From Xylaria sp. FL1777 (taxonomy: Eukaryota; Ascomycota; Sordariomycetes; Xylariales; Xylariaceae), in the NCBI GenBank assembly GCA_022578965.1, contig MU400633.1:1-64000 (forward strand): a stretch of DNA of 64,000 nucleotides, written 5' to 3'. The position numbers and the translations under genes were made by a program. Each line of letters begins with the position of its first letter. Position 1 is the first letter of the stretch. The notes below the pieces were generated by a model. The model saw only the letters and a program-made list of their open reading frames with translations, was not told the origin of the DNA and ran no database searches. This document shows, one piece after another, positions 21,714 to 35,615 of this stretch.

Positions 21714-24700
21714 CGTGAGCCGATTCTTGGCGACTCTAATAAGTGGCCGAAGTTCCCATTGATTGGCAACTTGACGACGTCGTCGTTGGCACTGTTCCCG
21801 CTCGAAAAGAAGATAGAGCGGGCGAGACCAGACCGAGGCAACTCCTCAACAGGTGAGCGGCTCTGTAATCAATATCGAGGTAATGAGACGTGTGAATCGG
21901 ACCCTCTGACGGACTGGGGACCGCTGACTACATATGTGCCGTCAGACATGACCACCCCGGTAGATCTGGACGCGACCCTACAGGGTGGCCGCCAAGGAAC
22001 ATGGAGGTAAATAGCATAGCGTCTATCTACACTAATGTATGCTTTAGAAGAAGGGACGCATTAGAAATAGTAAGGATCTGATCTCAGTTTCTTGGAACAG
22101 CCATCCACGGCTGATAGCGGGTGTCCACTCAACCAATACCGACTCAGCCATATTTATTGATCATCCCCATGTGCGTGTATTTTCGGAATCCGTGGTAGAC
22201 TAGGTAGTTTACAGCAGGTATGCCACGTTAAGTTGACTCTTTGCCAATACATACCTAAAGTATTCAAGACGATGATCTTTAGAGTTTTTACTGTACCTCC
22301 GTTCTCGTTTTATGCCACTTTCTAGATGTTACAATGCGAGGGCCGGAAACCACCCACCTGTCAAAGTTGCATTGTATGAAGAGATAGGTTCTCGTGTTGC
22401 AGGTCCACCGCAGAGACAACGCATCATCGTCAAAGCATTGACTGGTTGAGTTGTACGCTTCCTACTTCGCGCTGCCTCTCTCCGGTGCTCTCGATGCTAC
22501 CATGCATACGCATAGCATGTGTGTTAAGTCGTTCTCAGCGGAATGTGTTGCCCGATGTGATGTATACGGGGTTTGAAAGAAAGGAACCAAAAGGGTAAGT
22601 CCCTGGCCTACCTAATTCTTTCGAAGAAACCACTAGATAGGGCATCATCATCGACGACTACCGTACTACGCATAGGTAGATAGTTACCTCAAAAGAAACA
22701 GGAGTCCACCTTTGTACCTTGGCAATTCAAAGTTTGGTACGCTAGACAGAGAAGCCACTAATAGGGTCAGCGCTAATTATCCTTGCTCGCATGCATCACT
22801 TCGGTGTTTACCTGCCGTATAGTGTAGTATCGATAATTCTGCATCTCGGCAGGATTACTATAGCTTCGCACTTAAGCAACAACTTAAGACAGCAATTAAC
22901 TACCTATACTTATATACCGGTATCTGTGAACGGTAGGTTTGCCGATTAGTATCTCCTAAAAAGGTTTAACTCTTTGAATAAAAGGCCTGCCGAGATACAT
23001 AATTGTTGATAGCAGGAAGTTATTAGCGCAGCACTAAAATGTCTAACAGCTACATGGAGAAGTACACTAGCGTGGTAGCTCAGCACTACATTAGTCTAGC
23101 GACTTGTAGTGCACTGGAGCACTGGTGAAGAAGCTCAGATAGGTATCATCTTGCTGACCTGATGTGCCTGAAAAGGCTAGAAGAGATGCTCATCAGCTTA
23201 TCCGTGAGAGCCACAACGGATTTTCCCGATACACAAATCGAAGACAAGTTGATTTAAGCCGACTCTACTTCTTCACCATCAAGAATTAGATACTCGAGTA
23301 GGTAAGGTAAGTAAGTATAGCACTGAGCAAAGGGAAGCAGGAGTTCAGCGTTTAGAATTCAGAATTAAGCCCCATTATACTCGCTTTGCGCACCATTTTG
23401 AAGGCACAATAAAAGATAATCTTACCTCAGACCTAGTAGCCACAGTAAATCTTCTAAGACTATACGGTAGTTGCTTTAGGTAGTTATGTGCACAACACCC
23501 AACTATAGCTTCGGGTCAGATATTTGCTCATAGCGGCGGCACCCGAGTAAGCTTAAATCTAGATACTTACCTAGTTATGCTTCAAGTCTATAAAGCAGTC
23601 ACAATTACACAACAGTTGGTATTAGTAAATCTGAAACAACTCTGAACCTGACGCGATACTGACACACTAAGCTTCATGCGGAATATAAATTACGCAATGC
23701 AAAGGCTTGCTTATGTCATTAGACAAGCAGCGTAATTTCGAGCAGCGAAATTAAGTTGTGTAATTACGCATACTCTGTCTGTACTTACCTGCTTAAAATA
23801 CTCAAATGCTTACTAAGTATAAATGGGTGCACTTTGCACTAATGGAATGCTGTATCATAAAAGAGCCAAGATCCGCAAGCGCGTGGACTAACTACCGGAG
23901 CACTAAAATCCTACAAGGAATTAGGTAGTCTACCTAGTATTGCATTACCATACCTTATAAAGGTCGGGGTTCTAAATACAGATTATATACCTTCTATATA
24001 CAGCAAACGCATCTCAAACAGGTATCGCGTGTTGTGTATCCAGATACGCAGTACCTGGAAGATGCTTTCAGAGGTGAACAAGCTTAACCAGGCGTGAAAG
24101 CAGCACACGATATTGAGTAAAAAAATTATTACGATACGTGGCTACTTCGACAACAAGACTGGGTCAAATCCTTTGAGCATTGCCAACTGTAGTAGTCTAG
24201 TTCATTTCAGCATTACTGTGTACAGTAGTGGTAGGTATAGCAGTACGGTATTTCTATCTACGGAGTACCTACGTTCATCAAAAACCCTCCCGACTCATTC
24301 ATCTTTGATGAGTGCGATAGAAAACAGAAAGTATTGTGTGGGGTTACCGTTCCTATAATTCAGCATCGCCAGCCGCCTATAAAGTCCCAGCGATAATTGC
24401 TAGGTCTTTAACTCAGTATTTGCTAAACAACCTTTGACAACTGTCAAGCAGCAAGGATGACTTGACCCGCGCGAATGGTTCCCCCACATAACGTAATTGT
24501 GCGGCTCTTTTACCCCGGACTAGCAAACACTCCACAATGACTTATTGTTAGTACTATCGTGCATATAATTAGTGACCAAACATGTTTTGGTCTCATCTTG
24601 GCAAGCTGAACGTGAGCTACCCATCGGTTAACTTCGCTCAGATGAGAGGCCTGCCCCAGATCCCCGGTGAGGCGAGACATGCAAAGCATTGTCGCAATAC

Positions 24701-26690
24701 AACCTACTTAGCTGGCCACGACAGCTATTAAGGCCGTCTATATCAATTTTAGGAAGTGGTCCGAGTGGGCGAAGCAAATATCTCATCTATAACAAGGGCT
24801 GGTGTCAGGGCTTGGAACTAAGAATTGACTCTATTCACAATATAATAATCTGTTATGGCTGCAAAAGCCCATGCCTCCTATCCGGCTTGCGCCAAGCGTG
24901 GTGGCTGTCCTTGAGTTTATATACAATTGGTTCAGGCTTCCTAACCTCCGGGGTCCGCTAATACGTCTCAGATTAGCGAGGGCTGAATAGCTTCACTTCT
25001 AGACACGCGAAGCAGTCTCAATAGATCTCAGCAGCGTAGTACGGTCCAGGCGTCTCACCGAGCTACGCGTCTGGAGATAGCACAAGGTGTTCAACGCGTT
25101 CAGCACGTGTAACATCTTCCGCCTAAGTGGTGCGGTCATATTCGAGCCCTAGAGATAGAGAGGGAATGCAAGATTTAATTTGGAAGTCAAAACTTGTGTA
25201 TGAAGCGTGTATCAAAGAGTGGCGTTCTTGCTACACCAACTTGGTCAGTCTCGCTGTTTTAACTACTTACGAAACAACGTCAAGATTTTAGCGCTTGGAT
25301 TACTTGATAAACTAGTCCTGGGTTTTTGTAAATCGACTATTGTAGAAAATGCTTCATGCTTACATTAATGACACTGTTTATAATGGCAACGGAGTTTGTG
25401 ACATATTTAGAAAAAAGAATTGCAATGCAAGCAATATAGAAGCTATGCTACGTTGAGTTACTTAACTGTTTACAGTTCCTTGTATATATATAGGATCGTA
25501 ACACACATATACATTACTATATTATTCTATAACATACGTGTCCGAAGCCTTGCAGTTACTCAGGATGTCGCCCTAGGCCTTTACATCCGACTCTACTAGC
25601 TATAGGTATTTCTGAAACCTGTCACTATGTTTACATCAGCGACGCTTAATATCCTTGCTGAGACAGTTTATATAGAAGGACGAGGCCTACAATCCATAGT
25701 TTTCAAAGCGCGCGGATTCGGATTCATTGCGTAGAGCTTCGCGCAAACCTTCCAAGTCCTATACACTTTCCGTACAACATATTTCAATCTTCGAGTTTTG
25801 CTTTGTTGCTTAAGTCCTCTTGTTTCTTGTATTAAAGGTGATTTATATAGTTTAAGCTTTCTACAAGATAATTTTCATTTCAGGCTTGAGGGCTTGCATG
25901 CGTTGAAAGGAGGGAAGATAAGGATCCGCAAAGCCAAGTGGGATGGTAGCATATTAAGTACTTAATTAGGTGTTCATTCAATACACGCGCAGCATGCCTG
26001 TTTGGTATAGCGACATTACTTGAGTTGGCGAAAATGAAGTCCTAATAAGGCCGAAAGTTACACTACTACTATAAAGAAGAAGATACGCTTGTTAGCCCCG
26101 GATCAGTACCGATGTCGAGCCAAAACAAGATCTTGAACTTTTGTTCAGCCTGGCTGTGGCATTGGGATGCGCTACATCCACATGCACCGACCAGGGGTTG
26201 AATGCCTAATGGGACCAAAGAGCATGCTTTTTAAGATAAAATCAAAAGCAGCGAGGGCTCGTAAATAACATATTGCCGTGAGGATTCTGTACGTAAATAC
26301 CTATTCCATGGCAGCGTGGCTGCCAAGTTGATTTTGTTTCATCTAGTGACCGGTCATCAAGATTGAAGTTGCCTGTATAGGAAGGAGAGTGGATTTGGGG
26401 GGGATATATGAATGACACGAAGCTGCATCACGATGGACGAAAGGGCAGTGATCTGCAATGCAAGTTACAAGAGAAGCCCTTTTTAATTGTCATGAGGCTT
26501 TAGAGATATCACACGTAACAAGAGATGGTATACACATGCCGCTATCATGACTTTTATACTTAGCATAGGAGATGGGTTATAAAAATGCCTAGTGCCTGTC
26601 CATCAGGTCAACACGGAGAGACAGTCTTTGGCTACTCCTGTCCTTTTGCTTCACGCATTAATACAAGAAACTCCTTGAGGTACTGCCAAT
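21714..26690. other. 5 kb gene desert
   Basis: No gene could be supported on either strand. The interval contains scattered CTACCTAG/GTAGGTA motifs (about 22605, 22675, 23300, 23570, 23925). A nested inverted repeat lies at about 23690-23790, where AAATTACGC and GCGTAATTT flank a TGCTT/AAGCA stem. Short frames at 24113-24358 and 24689-24961 are protein-like in places but have no recognisable domain. Composition is ordinary rather than RIP-like. Confidence 0.5.
23685..23790. repeat. Nested inverted repeat
   Basis: AAATTACGC near 23692 pairs with GCGTAATTT near 23730. Inside this stem GCTTGCT pairs partly with GACAAGC, and outside it ATGCGGAATATA and GTAATTACGCAT give a weaker outer pairing. 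It is a compact hairpin-forming sequence, perhaps a short transposon relic. No coding capacity. Confidence 0.4.
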
Positions 26691-28124
<1,434 letters not shown>

Positions 28125-29430
28125 CGAGCGGTTAGCGGCGGCTGTGTTGGCTGGTTTCATGGAGTCTGGCCAGGTCATGATAGTTAGGCGAGGGCGGTGC
28201 TGTTAGTTTTAAGATGATAGGATCCAATGCGTACACTGGGCGATGAAATAGGCAATAATACGAAAGAGGAGAAGGATCGCCAGGCACTGCAAAAGTATAC
28301 TATAGACTTCGTGCCCCCAGCGAGGGTCAGCTGGAAGACGCCGTCGTCCGCTCTCTTCCGTTGTGCGGGGCTTTTGCTTTTGCATGCCTAACCCAGAATT
28401 ATTTTCCGATGTAGGTCCTGAGTGGCTGCCACGCGATAGGATAGATCCGCGCCGGCACAATGCATATATCTAGATGGCATCCATAGACATATACAGCCAA
28501 CCAGATGCTGCCCGGCAACAAGCCTCGAGCAAATCGCAAACAAGAATTATTGCCGCATAGTTTCGAAAGCATGTGACTGGCAAGGGAAAGGAAGTTATGA
28601 CAAGGAAGATTTCGGTCACAGGCCTAGGCTGAATAAGGCGACAGACACGATTGGTTCCGATTGCACGGATGAACCAGTTCGTTGCTGGAGCAGGGTAGTG
28701 TATATTTGCATCACTCACATATACTTACTAACCACGTGACGTGATATTTACTACATCAAAGAATTCTAAGTCGACGATTCGTCAAATTCCGAGGAAGCAT
28801 GCATTCACGTTTGGGAAATCGAGGCAAATGCTTTTATAAGGGACTGATGATTCAATTCGCTCGCCAACCGGGGCGTATAACAGAGTCAAGACGTCTTGGA
28901 CAAGGAAAGATGTTACAACAGGCAGGAAGTGTGCTTTTCAGTGCAAGACATGAGAAAATAGGAAATGATGAAGATAATCGCCCTGCTCGTCGCTCATTCG
29001 CCGAAGGTTTCATCAAACTCAAGTGCTCCTCTAGCTTCCTGTCATAGGCCAAAGAAATAAAATCGCGGAGAGAAATCTAGTAAGACTCAAGTGACGTGCC
29101 GTGGTCCGTCTTGTGGTTCTGTCGATTTTTGCTTTCCAATTGTCAAACCAGGACAATGGTATAGTGAGTACTGGTAGCCGTCACCGTCGAAGAGCAATCG
29201 TACTTTTGTGCAGAAAGGGTAAATCAAAGTGCCGCCGGACGTTGAAGGAAACTGGTACAATGGTATGGAAGGTAGTCGTAAAGAGCGGAAGGCGAACATT
29301 TGGCTTCCTTTAGTATGAGTATGGTTGTTCCGAGCATTGGAGGGTCGAAAGATGATATGACTGATGATGCTTTTCATCAGCCCCTAGTATTCCGGCTGAA
29401 TCGCAAGAATAGCGTATGGCTGGCATCATC
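28125..29430. other. Intergenic; no supported gene
   Basis: 1.3 kb between the subtilase and the first small Cys/His gene. On the minus strand, 28460-28209 ends in a hydrophobic stretch (LLQCLAILLLFRIIAYFI) and 28718-28470 is also open, but they have no splice continuity or recognisable motif. On the minus strand at 29377-29087 an open frame contains KVRLLFDGDGYQYSLYHCPG; it was noted but not accepted. Confidence 0.4.
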
Positions 29431-29634
29431 TCAGTGACGGGAACTGATTCTTTGCCTCTCAGGAGTGCAATTAGTGCACAACATGTGGGTGCAGTTCTGG
29501 CAGTGCGAGGTTATAGCCAGATTCCACGGCCCGTGCTGGCAGCAGCACTAAACCTGTTAGTATATTCCTCAATGTCCTTCAGGGTGTGATGACTCTACGC
29601 AGTAGTATACTATAATGTATTTAGACGTAGGCAT
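29431..29634 (-). CDS. Small Cys/His-rich putative zinc-binding protein A (50 aa)
   Basis: Two exons, 29634-29599 (MPTSKYIIVYYC) and 29547-29431, joined by a 51 bp intron (GTAGAG...TACTAAC...TTTAG). The product is 50 aa with the pattern CCC-x-HGPWN-x6-HC-x-NC-x-H-x2-C-x2-C. Seven or more Cys plus His in paired spacing suggest a small zinc ribbon or knuckle. The gene at 31742-31932 encodes a paralogue with the same intron position and a last exon of identical length (117 bp), which is the main reason to believe both. A TATATAAA box lies 127 bp upstream (29768-29761). No signal peptide is clear: the N-terminus is a short hydrophobic strand. The function is unknown; binding to nucleic acid or protein are the usual roles of such folds. 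The start is uncertain because an upstream exon cannot be excluded. Confidence 0.65.
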
Positions 29635-31741
29635 GTTCGTAGATGCTCAGACAAGAGCGAGCTTGTTCTGAGTTTTTGGATGGGATGGTATCAAACTCTT
29701 CGTAAAGTTGATGTCTATAGAAAACAAAATTGTCGACAGAGATAGCCCCGAGAATGTCTCTTTATATAGACAGGAAGGACATGATCCGTTTTATGTGGTG
29801 AGTATTCCTTTGAAAATTGCATCTGTGGAATTATCTTCTTCGATCTAAACAACTACGCATGTTACAAATGGAAGTGAAAGATGACAAGTTGAATTGCTGA
29901 AGCCGTGTCAAGTTCCACGAAAACCACAACATTTTCATCGCCTCGGAATTCTAGCACTGCCCTTGACCAAACGGTATTCTATCATACTACTGTCATTGAT
30001 ACCAGACATATGGCTTTTCTCACCTCTCAAGGCAATTAACCCAACTGGCCTTAACGATTCATTGGCCATGAAAAACTGTATTTTCCTTGCCGGATGAATC
30101 ATAAATTGTCAGACGTACGTGAACGGCACAGAACGACCATTGAAAAGGAGGAAAGCAGTCGAAGCGAACATCGTTGATCGTGAACAAGCTCCACTATACC
30201 CCAGAACTTTCGGTCGACACAAGTTCGACTACCGGAAGCGACAATATTCGTAAACAACCGAGTCAGCGTATACACATGCTTCACATATAGTCGGACACTG
30301 CCACCTTAGCCGAGGGCGTGCGTGCCTGGACATCAAAGTGAAGCTGATATGTTGGTATTGGCTTGCTCCATGTGCCGTGACGTAGTAATATCTACCCGGG
30401 CCAGATTCCGGCAACGCTCACGAAAACTCGTTGTAGATCTGATAAGAGAGAGAGAGAGAGATAAGTGTTTTCTGATTGAACCCCCCGTTCTGAGGTGTAG
30501 TGGCTGTACCTTACTGACAGTAATTGCCCGATTGAAGTGATCTTGTTAGGGAGGGGCCAACCTGGGCTATGCCACTAGTATTGTAAGTCATGACCGGAAA
30601 TTCTAGATCTACCGCCCTATTTCTCTACTACCCTCTTTCACATGCTCAATCTATCTTGTTTTTGAAGAAGAAAATTAGCAAAATTTTGCTCTTTCTCCCC
30701 TGCCACCCCTGCCACCCTGTTTTTTCCCCTTTAGTATGGTTCTCCTTATGTAATTGCGATTTCGGACATGCGTACCGAAACACATAAAAAACTAAGTTGC
30801 TCACTTGAGGCGCAGTATACCGCATGACCTGTCTGAAGTTATGCCGGGCATTTAATGAAGTCAGACAGTATGACATAATTCACACCTAAGCTGCCTCACT
30901 ATGTAGGAGATCGCATGTTGCTGAGACATAGAGTATGAAAACTTCTCATAGAAAAGCCGCCTAAAAAACCCTACCCTTAATTCATGTATAATCTGTGCCA
31001 TGCAAAGTAGTGAAGGAGCAAAAGGGAACTCACGATGAGGCAAAAGAGATACCATCACAAATTTACCTTTTTACATTGCCAACAAGGTGCTGTAATCTAA
31101 TTGCCACGTGGGTGGTAATGCACGGCTTACGCTTCGCTACCGTACGCTACCGTAGGTCGGCAGTGAATAGCTGCAGGGGAGTTCAGCTCATTATTTCAGC
31201 TTGCACCTTATACCTTATCTAAGATCTGATTTTGCACAAAAGATTACTCTCTTTATGCCTCAGATGGTACATTGTAGGGGGGGCAGATCCAAGAGCTACA
31301 CCGTTTTCCTTCTACACATTTCACAAAGTTAAGTTAAACCTTGGGATCTCGTTTAGGAACAATATATTTCTCTGTCTAAGTTACCTCATTCCCGTCTAGT
31401 AGCCCGAAACTTTTATCACATAGGAATAACAAACAAAAAGACAATTTGACCTCCAACTTCCCGTATTCTGGCCTATACCATAGACAATAGAGATCCACGG
31501 ATATAAGTTCCAAATAAATGTTACTTGTAGAGCGCCCATTCTAAATCTTGCCGTAATGCCGTTATATTACCTGCTAGATCTGGAACAAGTTGGCACCCCA
31601 TAACTGATCGCAAATGGTAATTTGACGTGCTACCAGTCCAGTCAATATGGAGGGTACTGGGTCTTGTCGTTGTATAGCAGTCTAGTCACGTCTTAGAACG
31701 CCTGCATATCTCGCCACACTGTATAAAGACTTACTTTATAA
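29635..31741. other. Intergenic; exon-like open patches on the minus strand
   Basis: 2.1 kb between the two small Cys/His genes. Between about 30420 and 29850 the minus strand shows a run of short open stretches in different frames, bounded by splice-like signals (GTACGT near 30119, ...AATACAG near 30077), including FFMANESLRPVGLIALRG and ENVVVFVELDTASAIQLVIF. They may be a decayed or multi-exon gene but could not be joined convincingly. A (GA)n tract sits at about 30447-30463. Otherwise nothing is seen. Confidence 0.35.
29761..29768 (-). promoter_or_regulatory. TATA box of small Cys/His gene A
   Basis: TATATAAA on the minus strand, 127 bp upstream of the ATG at 29634. The paralogue B has TATAAATA at a comparable distance, which supports function. 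Confidence 0.45.
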
Positions 31742-31932
31742 TCATGGATTTGTTTTTGGTTTTGGCGTGCCAACGACACAACTTGAGCATCTTGCATGGC
31801 CACAATTGTGGCAGTGGGCATCGATATCGTAGTTCCACGGGCCGTGGTCGCAGTAACACTATCTATTCATTAGTAAACTAGGATACTATGGTTGAGCTGG
31901 GATATTACACAGTAAAAGATGACGGACGCCAT
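31742..31932 (-). CDS. Small Cys/His-rich putative zinc-binding protein B (46 aa)
   Basis: Two exons, 31932-31909 (MASVIFYC) and 31858-31742, with a 50 bp intron (GTAATA...TACTAAT...GATAG). The product is 46 aa: a hydrophobic strand, then CCYCDHGPWN, HCHNCGHARCSSC and a basic Pro/Lys tail ending KPKTNP. It aligns without gaps to gene A over the whole second exon (C-x-C-x-HGPWN, HC-x-NC-x-H-x2-C-x2-C), while the tails differ. This is the pattern expected for diverged paralogues under selection on the metal ligands. TATAAATA lies 154 bp upstream. Very short Cys-rich proteins of this W/CC...C..C.H..C..C style occur in other filamentous ascomycetes as hypothetical proteins; I cannot name a family. 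Confidence 0.65.
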
Positions 31933-34900
31933 GTTGTAAAGAGTTGCGATTGAAGGGTATGTAATCAAACGTGTTGCTGTAATGAAGTAGATGGGATTTA
32001 GGGCGGACAGTATCTGGCGCGTTGTGAGCACAGGTTTGGTGTGAGGAAGCAAGGAAAGAGTAATGGTGATGAAGTAGGTCCAGTGTATTTATATTCAAAT
32101 ATATACAACATAAAACATTCCAATCCTGCGAGAATCTTGAACCCAATGACCGACAATGCTCTTTCAACCAATCCTACAACGTATAGTCGAACTCGGTAGG
32201 GTGAACAATCGTATAGGCTTCTCCCTCCATAGACAAATCTCAAGGTCTCCACTGGCATGGCATTTTCTGGATCTGGATCTGAAGCACTGCCATTATGTCA
32301 GATGCTCCTCTCGATAGGGACCTTTTCGCTTGGAAATGACTAACATCAAGGGAAAAAACCTGTTTGAAATCCGTGAGACATCGCAGACCGACAAGCCTCA
32401 GGAGACTTACTGGCTCCTTTACGAGAGCTTTGCTGTTTCATGATGAGAATTTGTGAACTCTGAGGGAACACATCCAGAATGTAATGCGATGAGGTTACAG
32501 CGAAGGTTGTGACGGTGAGCGGAGATTGTACAGTGTAAAGTCTAAAGAAAACCAGTCAGAATGATCGCGGCCGCGTAGGGTACCGAAGACATATACGCAT
32601 GATTGAATGCATGTACTACTTACCGTCCCAGTGTGACTTGAAGGAAACGTGTTTGGCCAAAAACCGCAGAACATCGGATGTCGCCCTATCACCCATCATA
32701 TTTCGGTCTAGAGTAATCATGAGAATATGGCTGAGCGGTGCTTTAAGAGTTGGAGCCTCAAGTTGCTATGCTGATAGTGTGTCTGGGGACGATGGGTATG
32801 GAAAAACAGCGAAAAGCGGCTGTGCATACCATATAATCGCTGCCTGACCATTACTTGTTGTAATTAGCCCCATAAGCCAAGGTAGTACTCTTGTAGTAGT
32901 TTTTTCTCTGGTCGGGTATTGTGCCAGTTGTGGACGTTTTCCGTTCACGATAAGTTAAATAATGTTAGACTGCCTAATCCAAAGACTGGATACAAGGGGC
33001 ATTTCAGTGACTACTAAAACCACCACCCGTAACACATCGTATAGATGGATTTGTTCGTGGCGAAGTTTCTTCGGCACAGGTAGCGGGAAACAGTCGGAGT
33101 CTACCGAAATGTAAAATGCAAAAAGAAGAAAGAGAAGAAAAATTGCCTACACTTGGTGCCTTAGCCTCGTCCGCGGCCTACAGGTTCGAAATTTCCCCCT
33201 TCGCTCCTCTACCACATCTCTCTATTTTTCGCAGTGGTGGGTAGAGAAGCTGGAAAATGATTCAAGGTAACAGGTCGGAGTTTTGCGCCCAGTGAATTCA
33301 ACGTTAAAGTTGTTGTTACCAAATAACGGCAGGTCACCTATCTTGCTAACCTCCATGCTAGACATGAAGGTCAAGGCTCCGGGGTTAATTTAGGCGAATA
33401 ATTGTCTTGAAGAGTCCCGGATGTCACCCCTTAGTTGTCTCGTTCTTAATGCTCTCAGATGGATTATCACCCATTTTGCTGCTATCTGCAAGGGGGGAGG
33501 CTGGATTACCTCAGTGCCGTAGAAATCCTGCGCTCTCCATGAAATGTATTTTCTAGACGCCGTCGCCGTGGAGCAAAGCCTTGGAATGAAAATTTCGTGG
33601 TCACGATGATTATTGGCATGTAGTGGGTGCGTCTTAGTCTTATAGAAGCTGGCTTTATTCAGGCTTCCACTTGAGCCTCATAGCCTCGTAAGCCAAAACA
33701 AACTGCGTCGTTCTATACCAGGGCGAAACGCCTTCTTCATCTACATTTCAGCTAGAACTAAAGCTGACCCCAACGGCATAAGAAATGTAATCGCGCATCC
33801 TTGTTACCTAGGATCAGTCCTTCGCTGACACCGGTACCTAGCTTCTTGGTCAGAAGGAGACGAGGAATAGACCACAACTCGGCTGAAAATTTGTTGTTGT
33901 CAGTGAGCGGCCGACTTTTCTAAACCTAGACTGGCAAACAGTAAATTAAAATCTATAATAGTTATATATAGCTTAATGATGAATCCCTCCGCAGAGTGTC
34001 TACGCAAGCGAAGTTAATAATATTACATGCCATGTTGTCGGTCCAAAAGGCGCCCTGATACTTGATCATCCCACTAGCAAAGTCACACGTAGCTAAATGA
34101 CTACCTACACATTTGTATAAAGTTTGAGTGCTTGACTTTTCTATCTTTCGCACTTTTTTTTATCCTTTCTAATCTCACATTGCCGTTTAATTAATATAGC
34201 TGAAGGAAGAGATTATGGTTACATCTGCTGTGTCCTGGACTGATTGTCATATCTAATAAGGGTAGGTATAGATATCTTAGATATATCACGAGTATTTGAT
34301 GCCCATAGATACACGCCGACAAATATATTGCTTCACGCACGAATATCGCATTCTGGGAAGGTGGTTCCAAACGTGATAATTGATGTTCAAGTCCTACATA
34401 CTGCGTAGTACTTCTAGCAGGATTTATATGCTTGCTACCTGGAGTATATCCGTGGCCCATCAGACCCGGGCCGTGCGGCTAAGGATATGCTAAGCTACGG
34501 AGTATGCGGCATCAACCCCAGTTCATGACCCGGCTGTCTAGGTACGCATACTACATAGAGCAAGGTATCTGCATCCCCATATCCCTAAATAGGTAGGTAG
34601 CTAATAATATTAACAAGATAAAGTAAGAGCCTCACGAAATTTTGTTGTCGTTAAAGCATGTCTGACACTGAGTCGCTAACTACTGCGTAAGTCCTGCGAC
34701 TCAATATGCGTATTGTTCTTGGCACCTAACTCGGGACCTACTCTAGAGCTTCAGAATTACCCCTAAACTTAGAAACGACATTATAATGCCAACCTCTGCC
34801 AAAGACTAACAATACCTAGGGAGACTACATCTAGCAAATGCCGCTATACACGTGTAATGAGAAATGAGTAAGTCAGTGATCAGCAGTCATACCTTGTATA

Positions 34901-35615
34901 TTATTAAGGCGGAGGGCCAGGTCGATTCGATAGGTAAATGGTTTTTGATCACGATGGGACACTAGGCTGAACAGCCCTGAGGCAACCATACTAGGCTGCT
35001 AATTAAGTACCTATGGAATGGACATTTGTTCCACAGTCTAAAATAAAATCCAACCATACCTACATAGGTACTTACATGGAGGGTTTTGTCCAATTGAACT
35101 TTGTACGTACTTACATATATATGTGTAGGTAGAATTTGGAAGAAGTAAAGATGCACGGACCACTTACAGATCTAACATTGGACACTAAACTGCCTGATAT
35201 AGTCTAGAAAAGTCGAGACTAGTGCCCCTTAAGGCTAGATGGCGTCAATAACCTGATATAGTATCATCTATAGTACCTAGATACTTACCTACATAGGTAT
35301 CTAGTCTAGATTGGGCACTGCCTGGTATAATTCCAAATGTACCAGCCGGTTAGATCAGACGCTTGTTCGTTGTGATTGCGTCAGTTGTCCTGGCTGAGCT
35401 GTCAGTTGCAGCCCAATTCAACTCGACTCGGTCCTCGACTCGGTCCCAACAACCAATGTCTTCACAGACCTGTTGAAGAAGCTCTCGATTCACTCGGCAC
35501 AGGGCTTTCCGGATGTTGCTCCAATCCTTACCTATTAGTACAATCCTCACGCCTGCGCCAGATCCGGTCCTGGCGGTTCTTCCACTTCTGCCTTCTCTTC
35601 CATGATGCGTCTGGA
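31933..35615. other. 3.7 kb gene-poor interval
   Basis: Upstream of small gene B and of the palmitoyltransferase gene. No supported gene. From about 34540 to 35310 the DNA is rich in CTACCTAGGTA-type motifs (34545, 34590, 35030, 35065, 35275, 35295), forming the promoter region of the palmitoyltransferase. A minus-strand frame starting MPVETLRFVYGG at 32258 overlaps the likely promoter of gene B and was not accepted. Confidence 0.45.
32086..32093 (-). promoter_or_regulatory. TATA box of small Cys/His gene B
   Basis: TATAAATA on the minus strand, 154 bp upstream of the ATG at 31932. Confidence 0.4.

Noticed and set aside
28209..28718. Two minus-strand frames, one with a hydrophobic C-terminus
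   Set aside because: The hydrophobic tail could be a membrane anchor, but there is no homology, no splice continuity between the two and no promoter signal.
29087..29377. Minus-strand frame with KVRLLFDGDGYQYSLYHCPG
   Set aside because: It looks locally protein-like, but no start, signal peptide or partner exon gives a convincing gene.
32000..32258. Minus-strand frame beginning MPVETLRFVYGG
   Set aside because: It overlaps the TATA box and leader expected for small gene B and shows no family motif.
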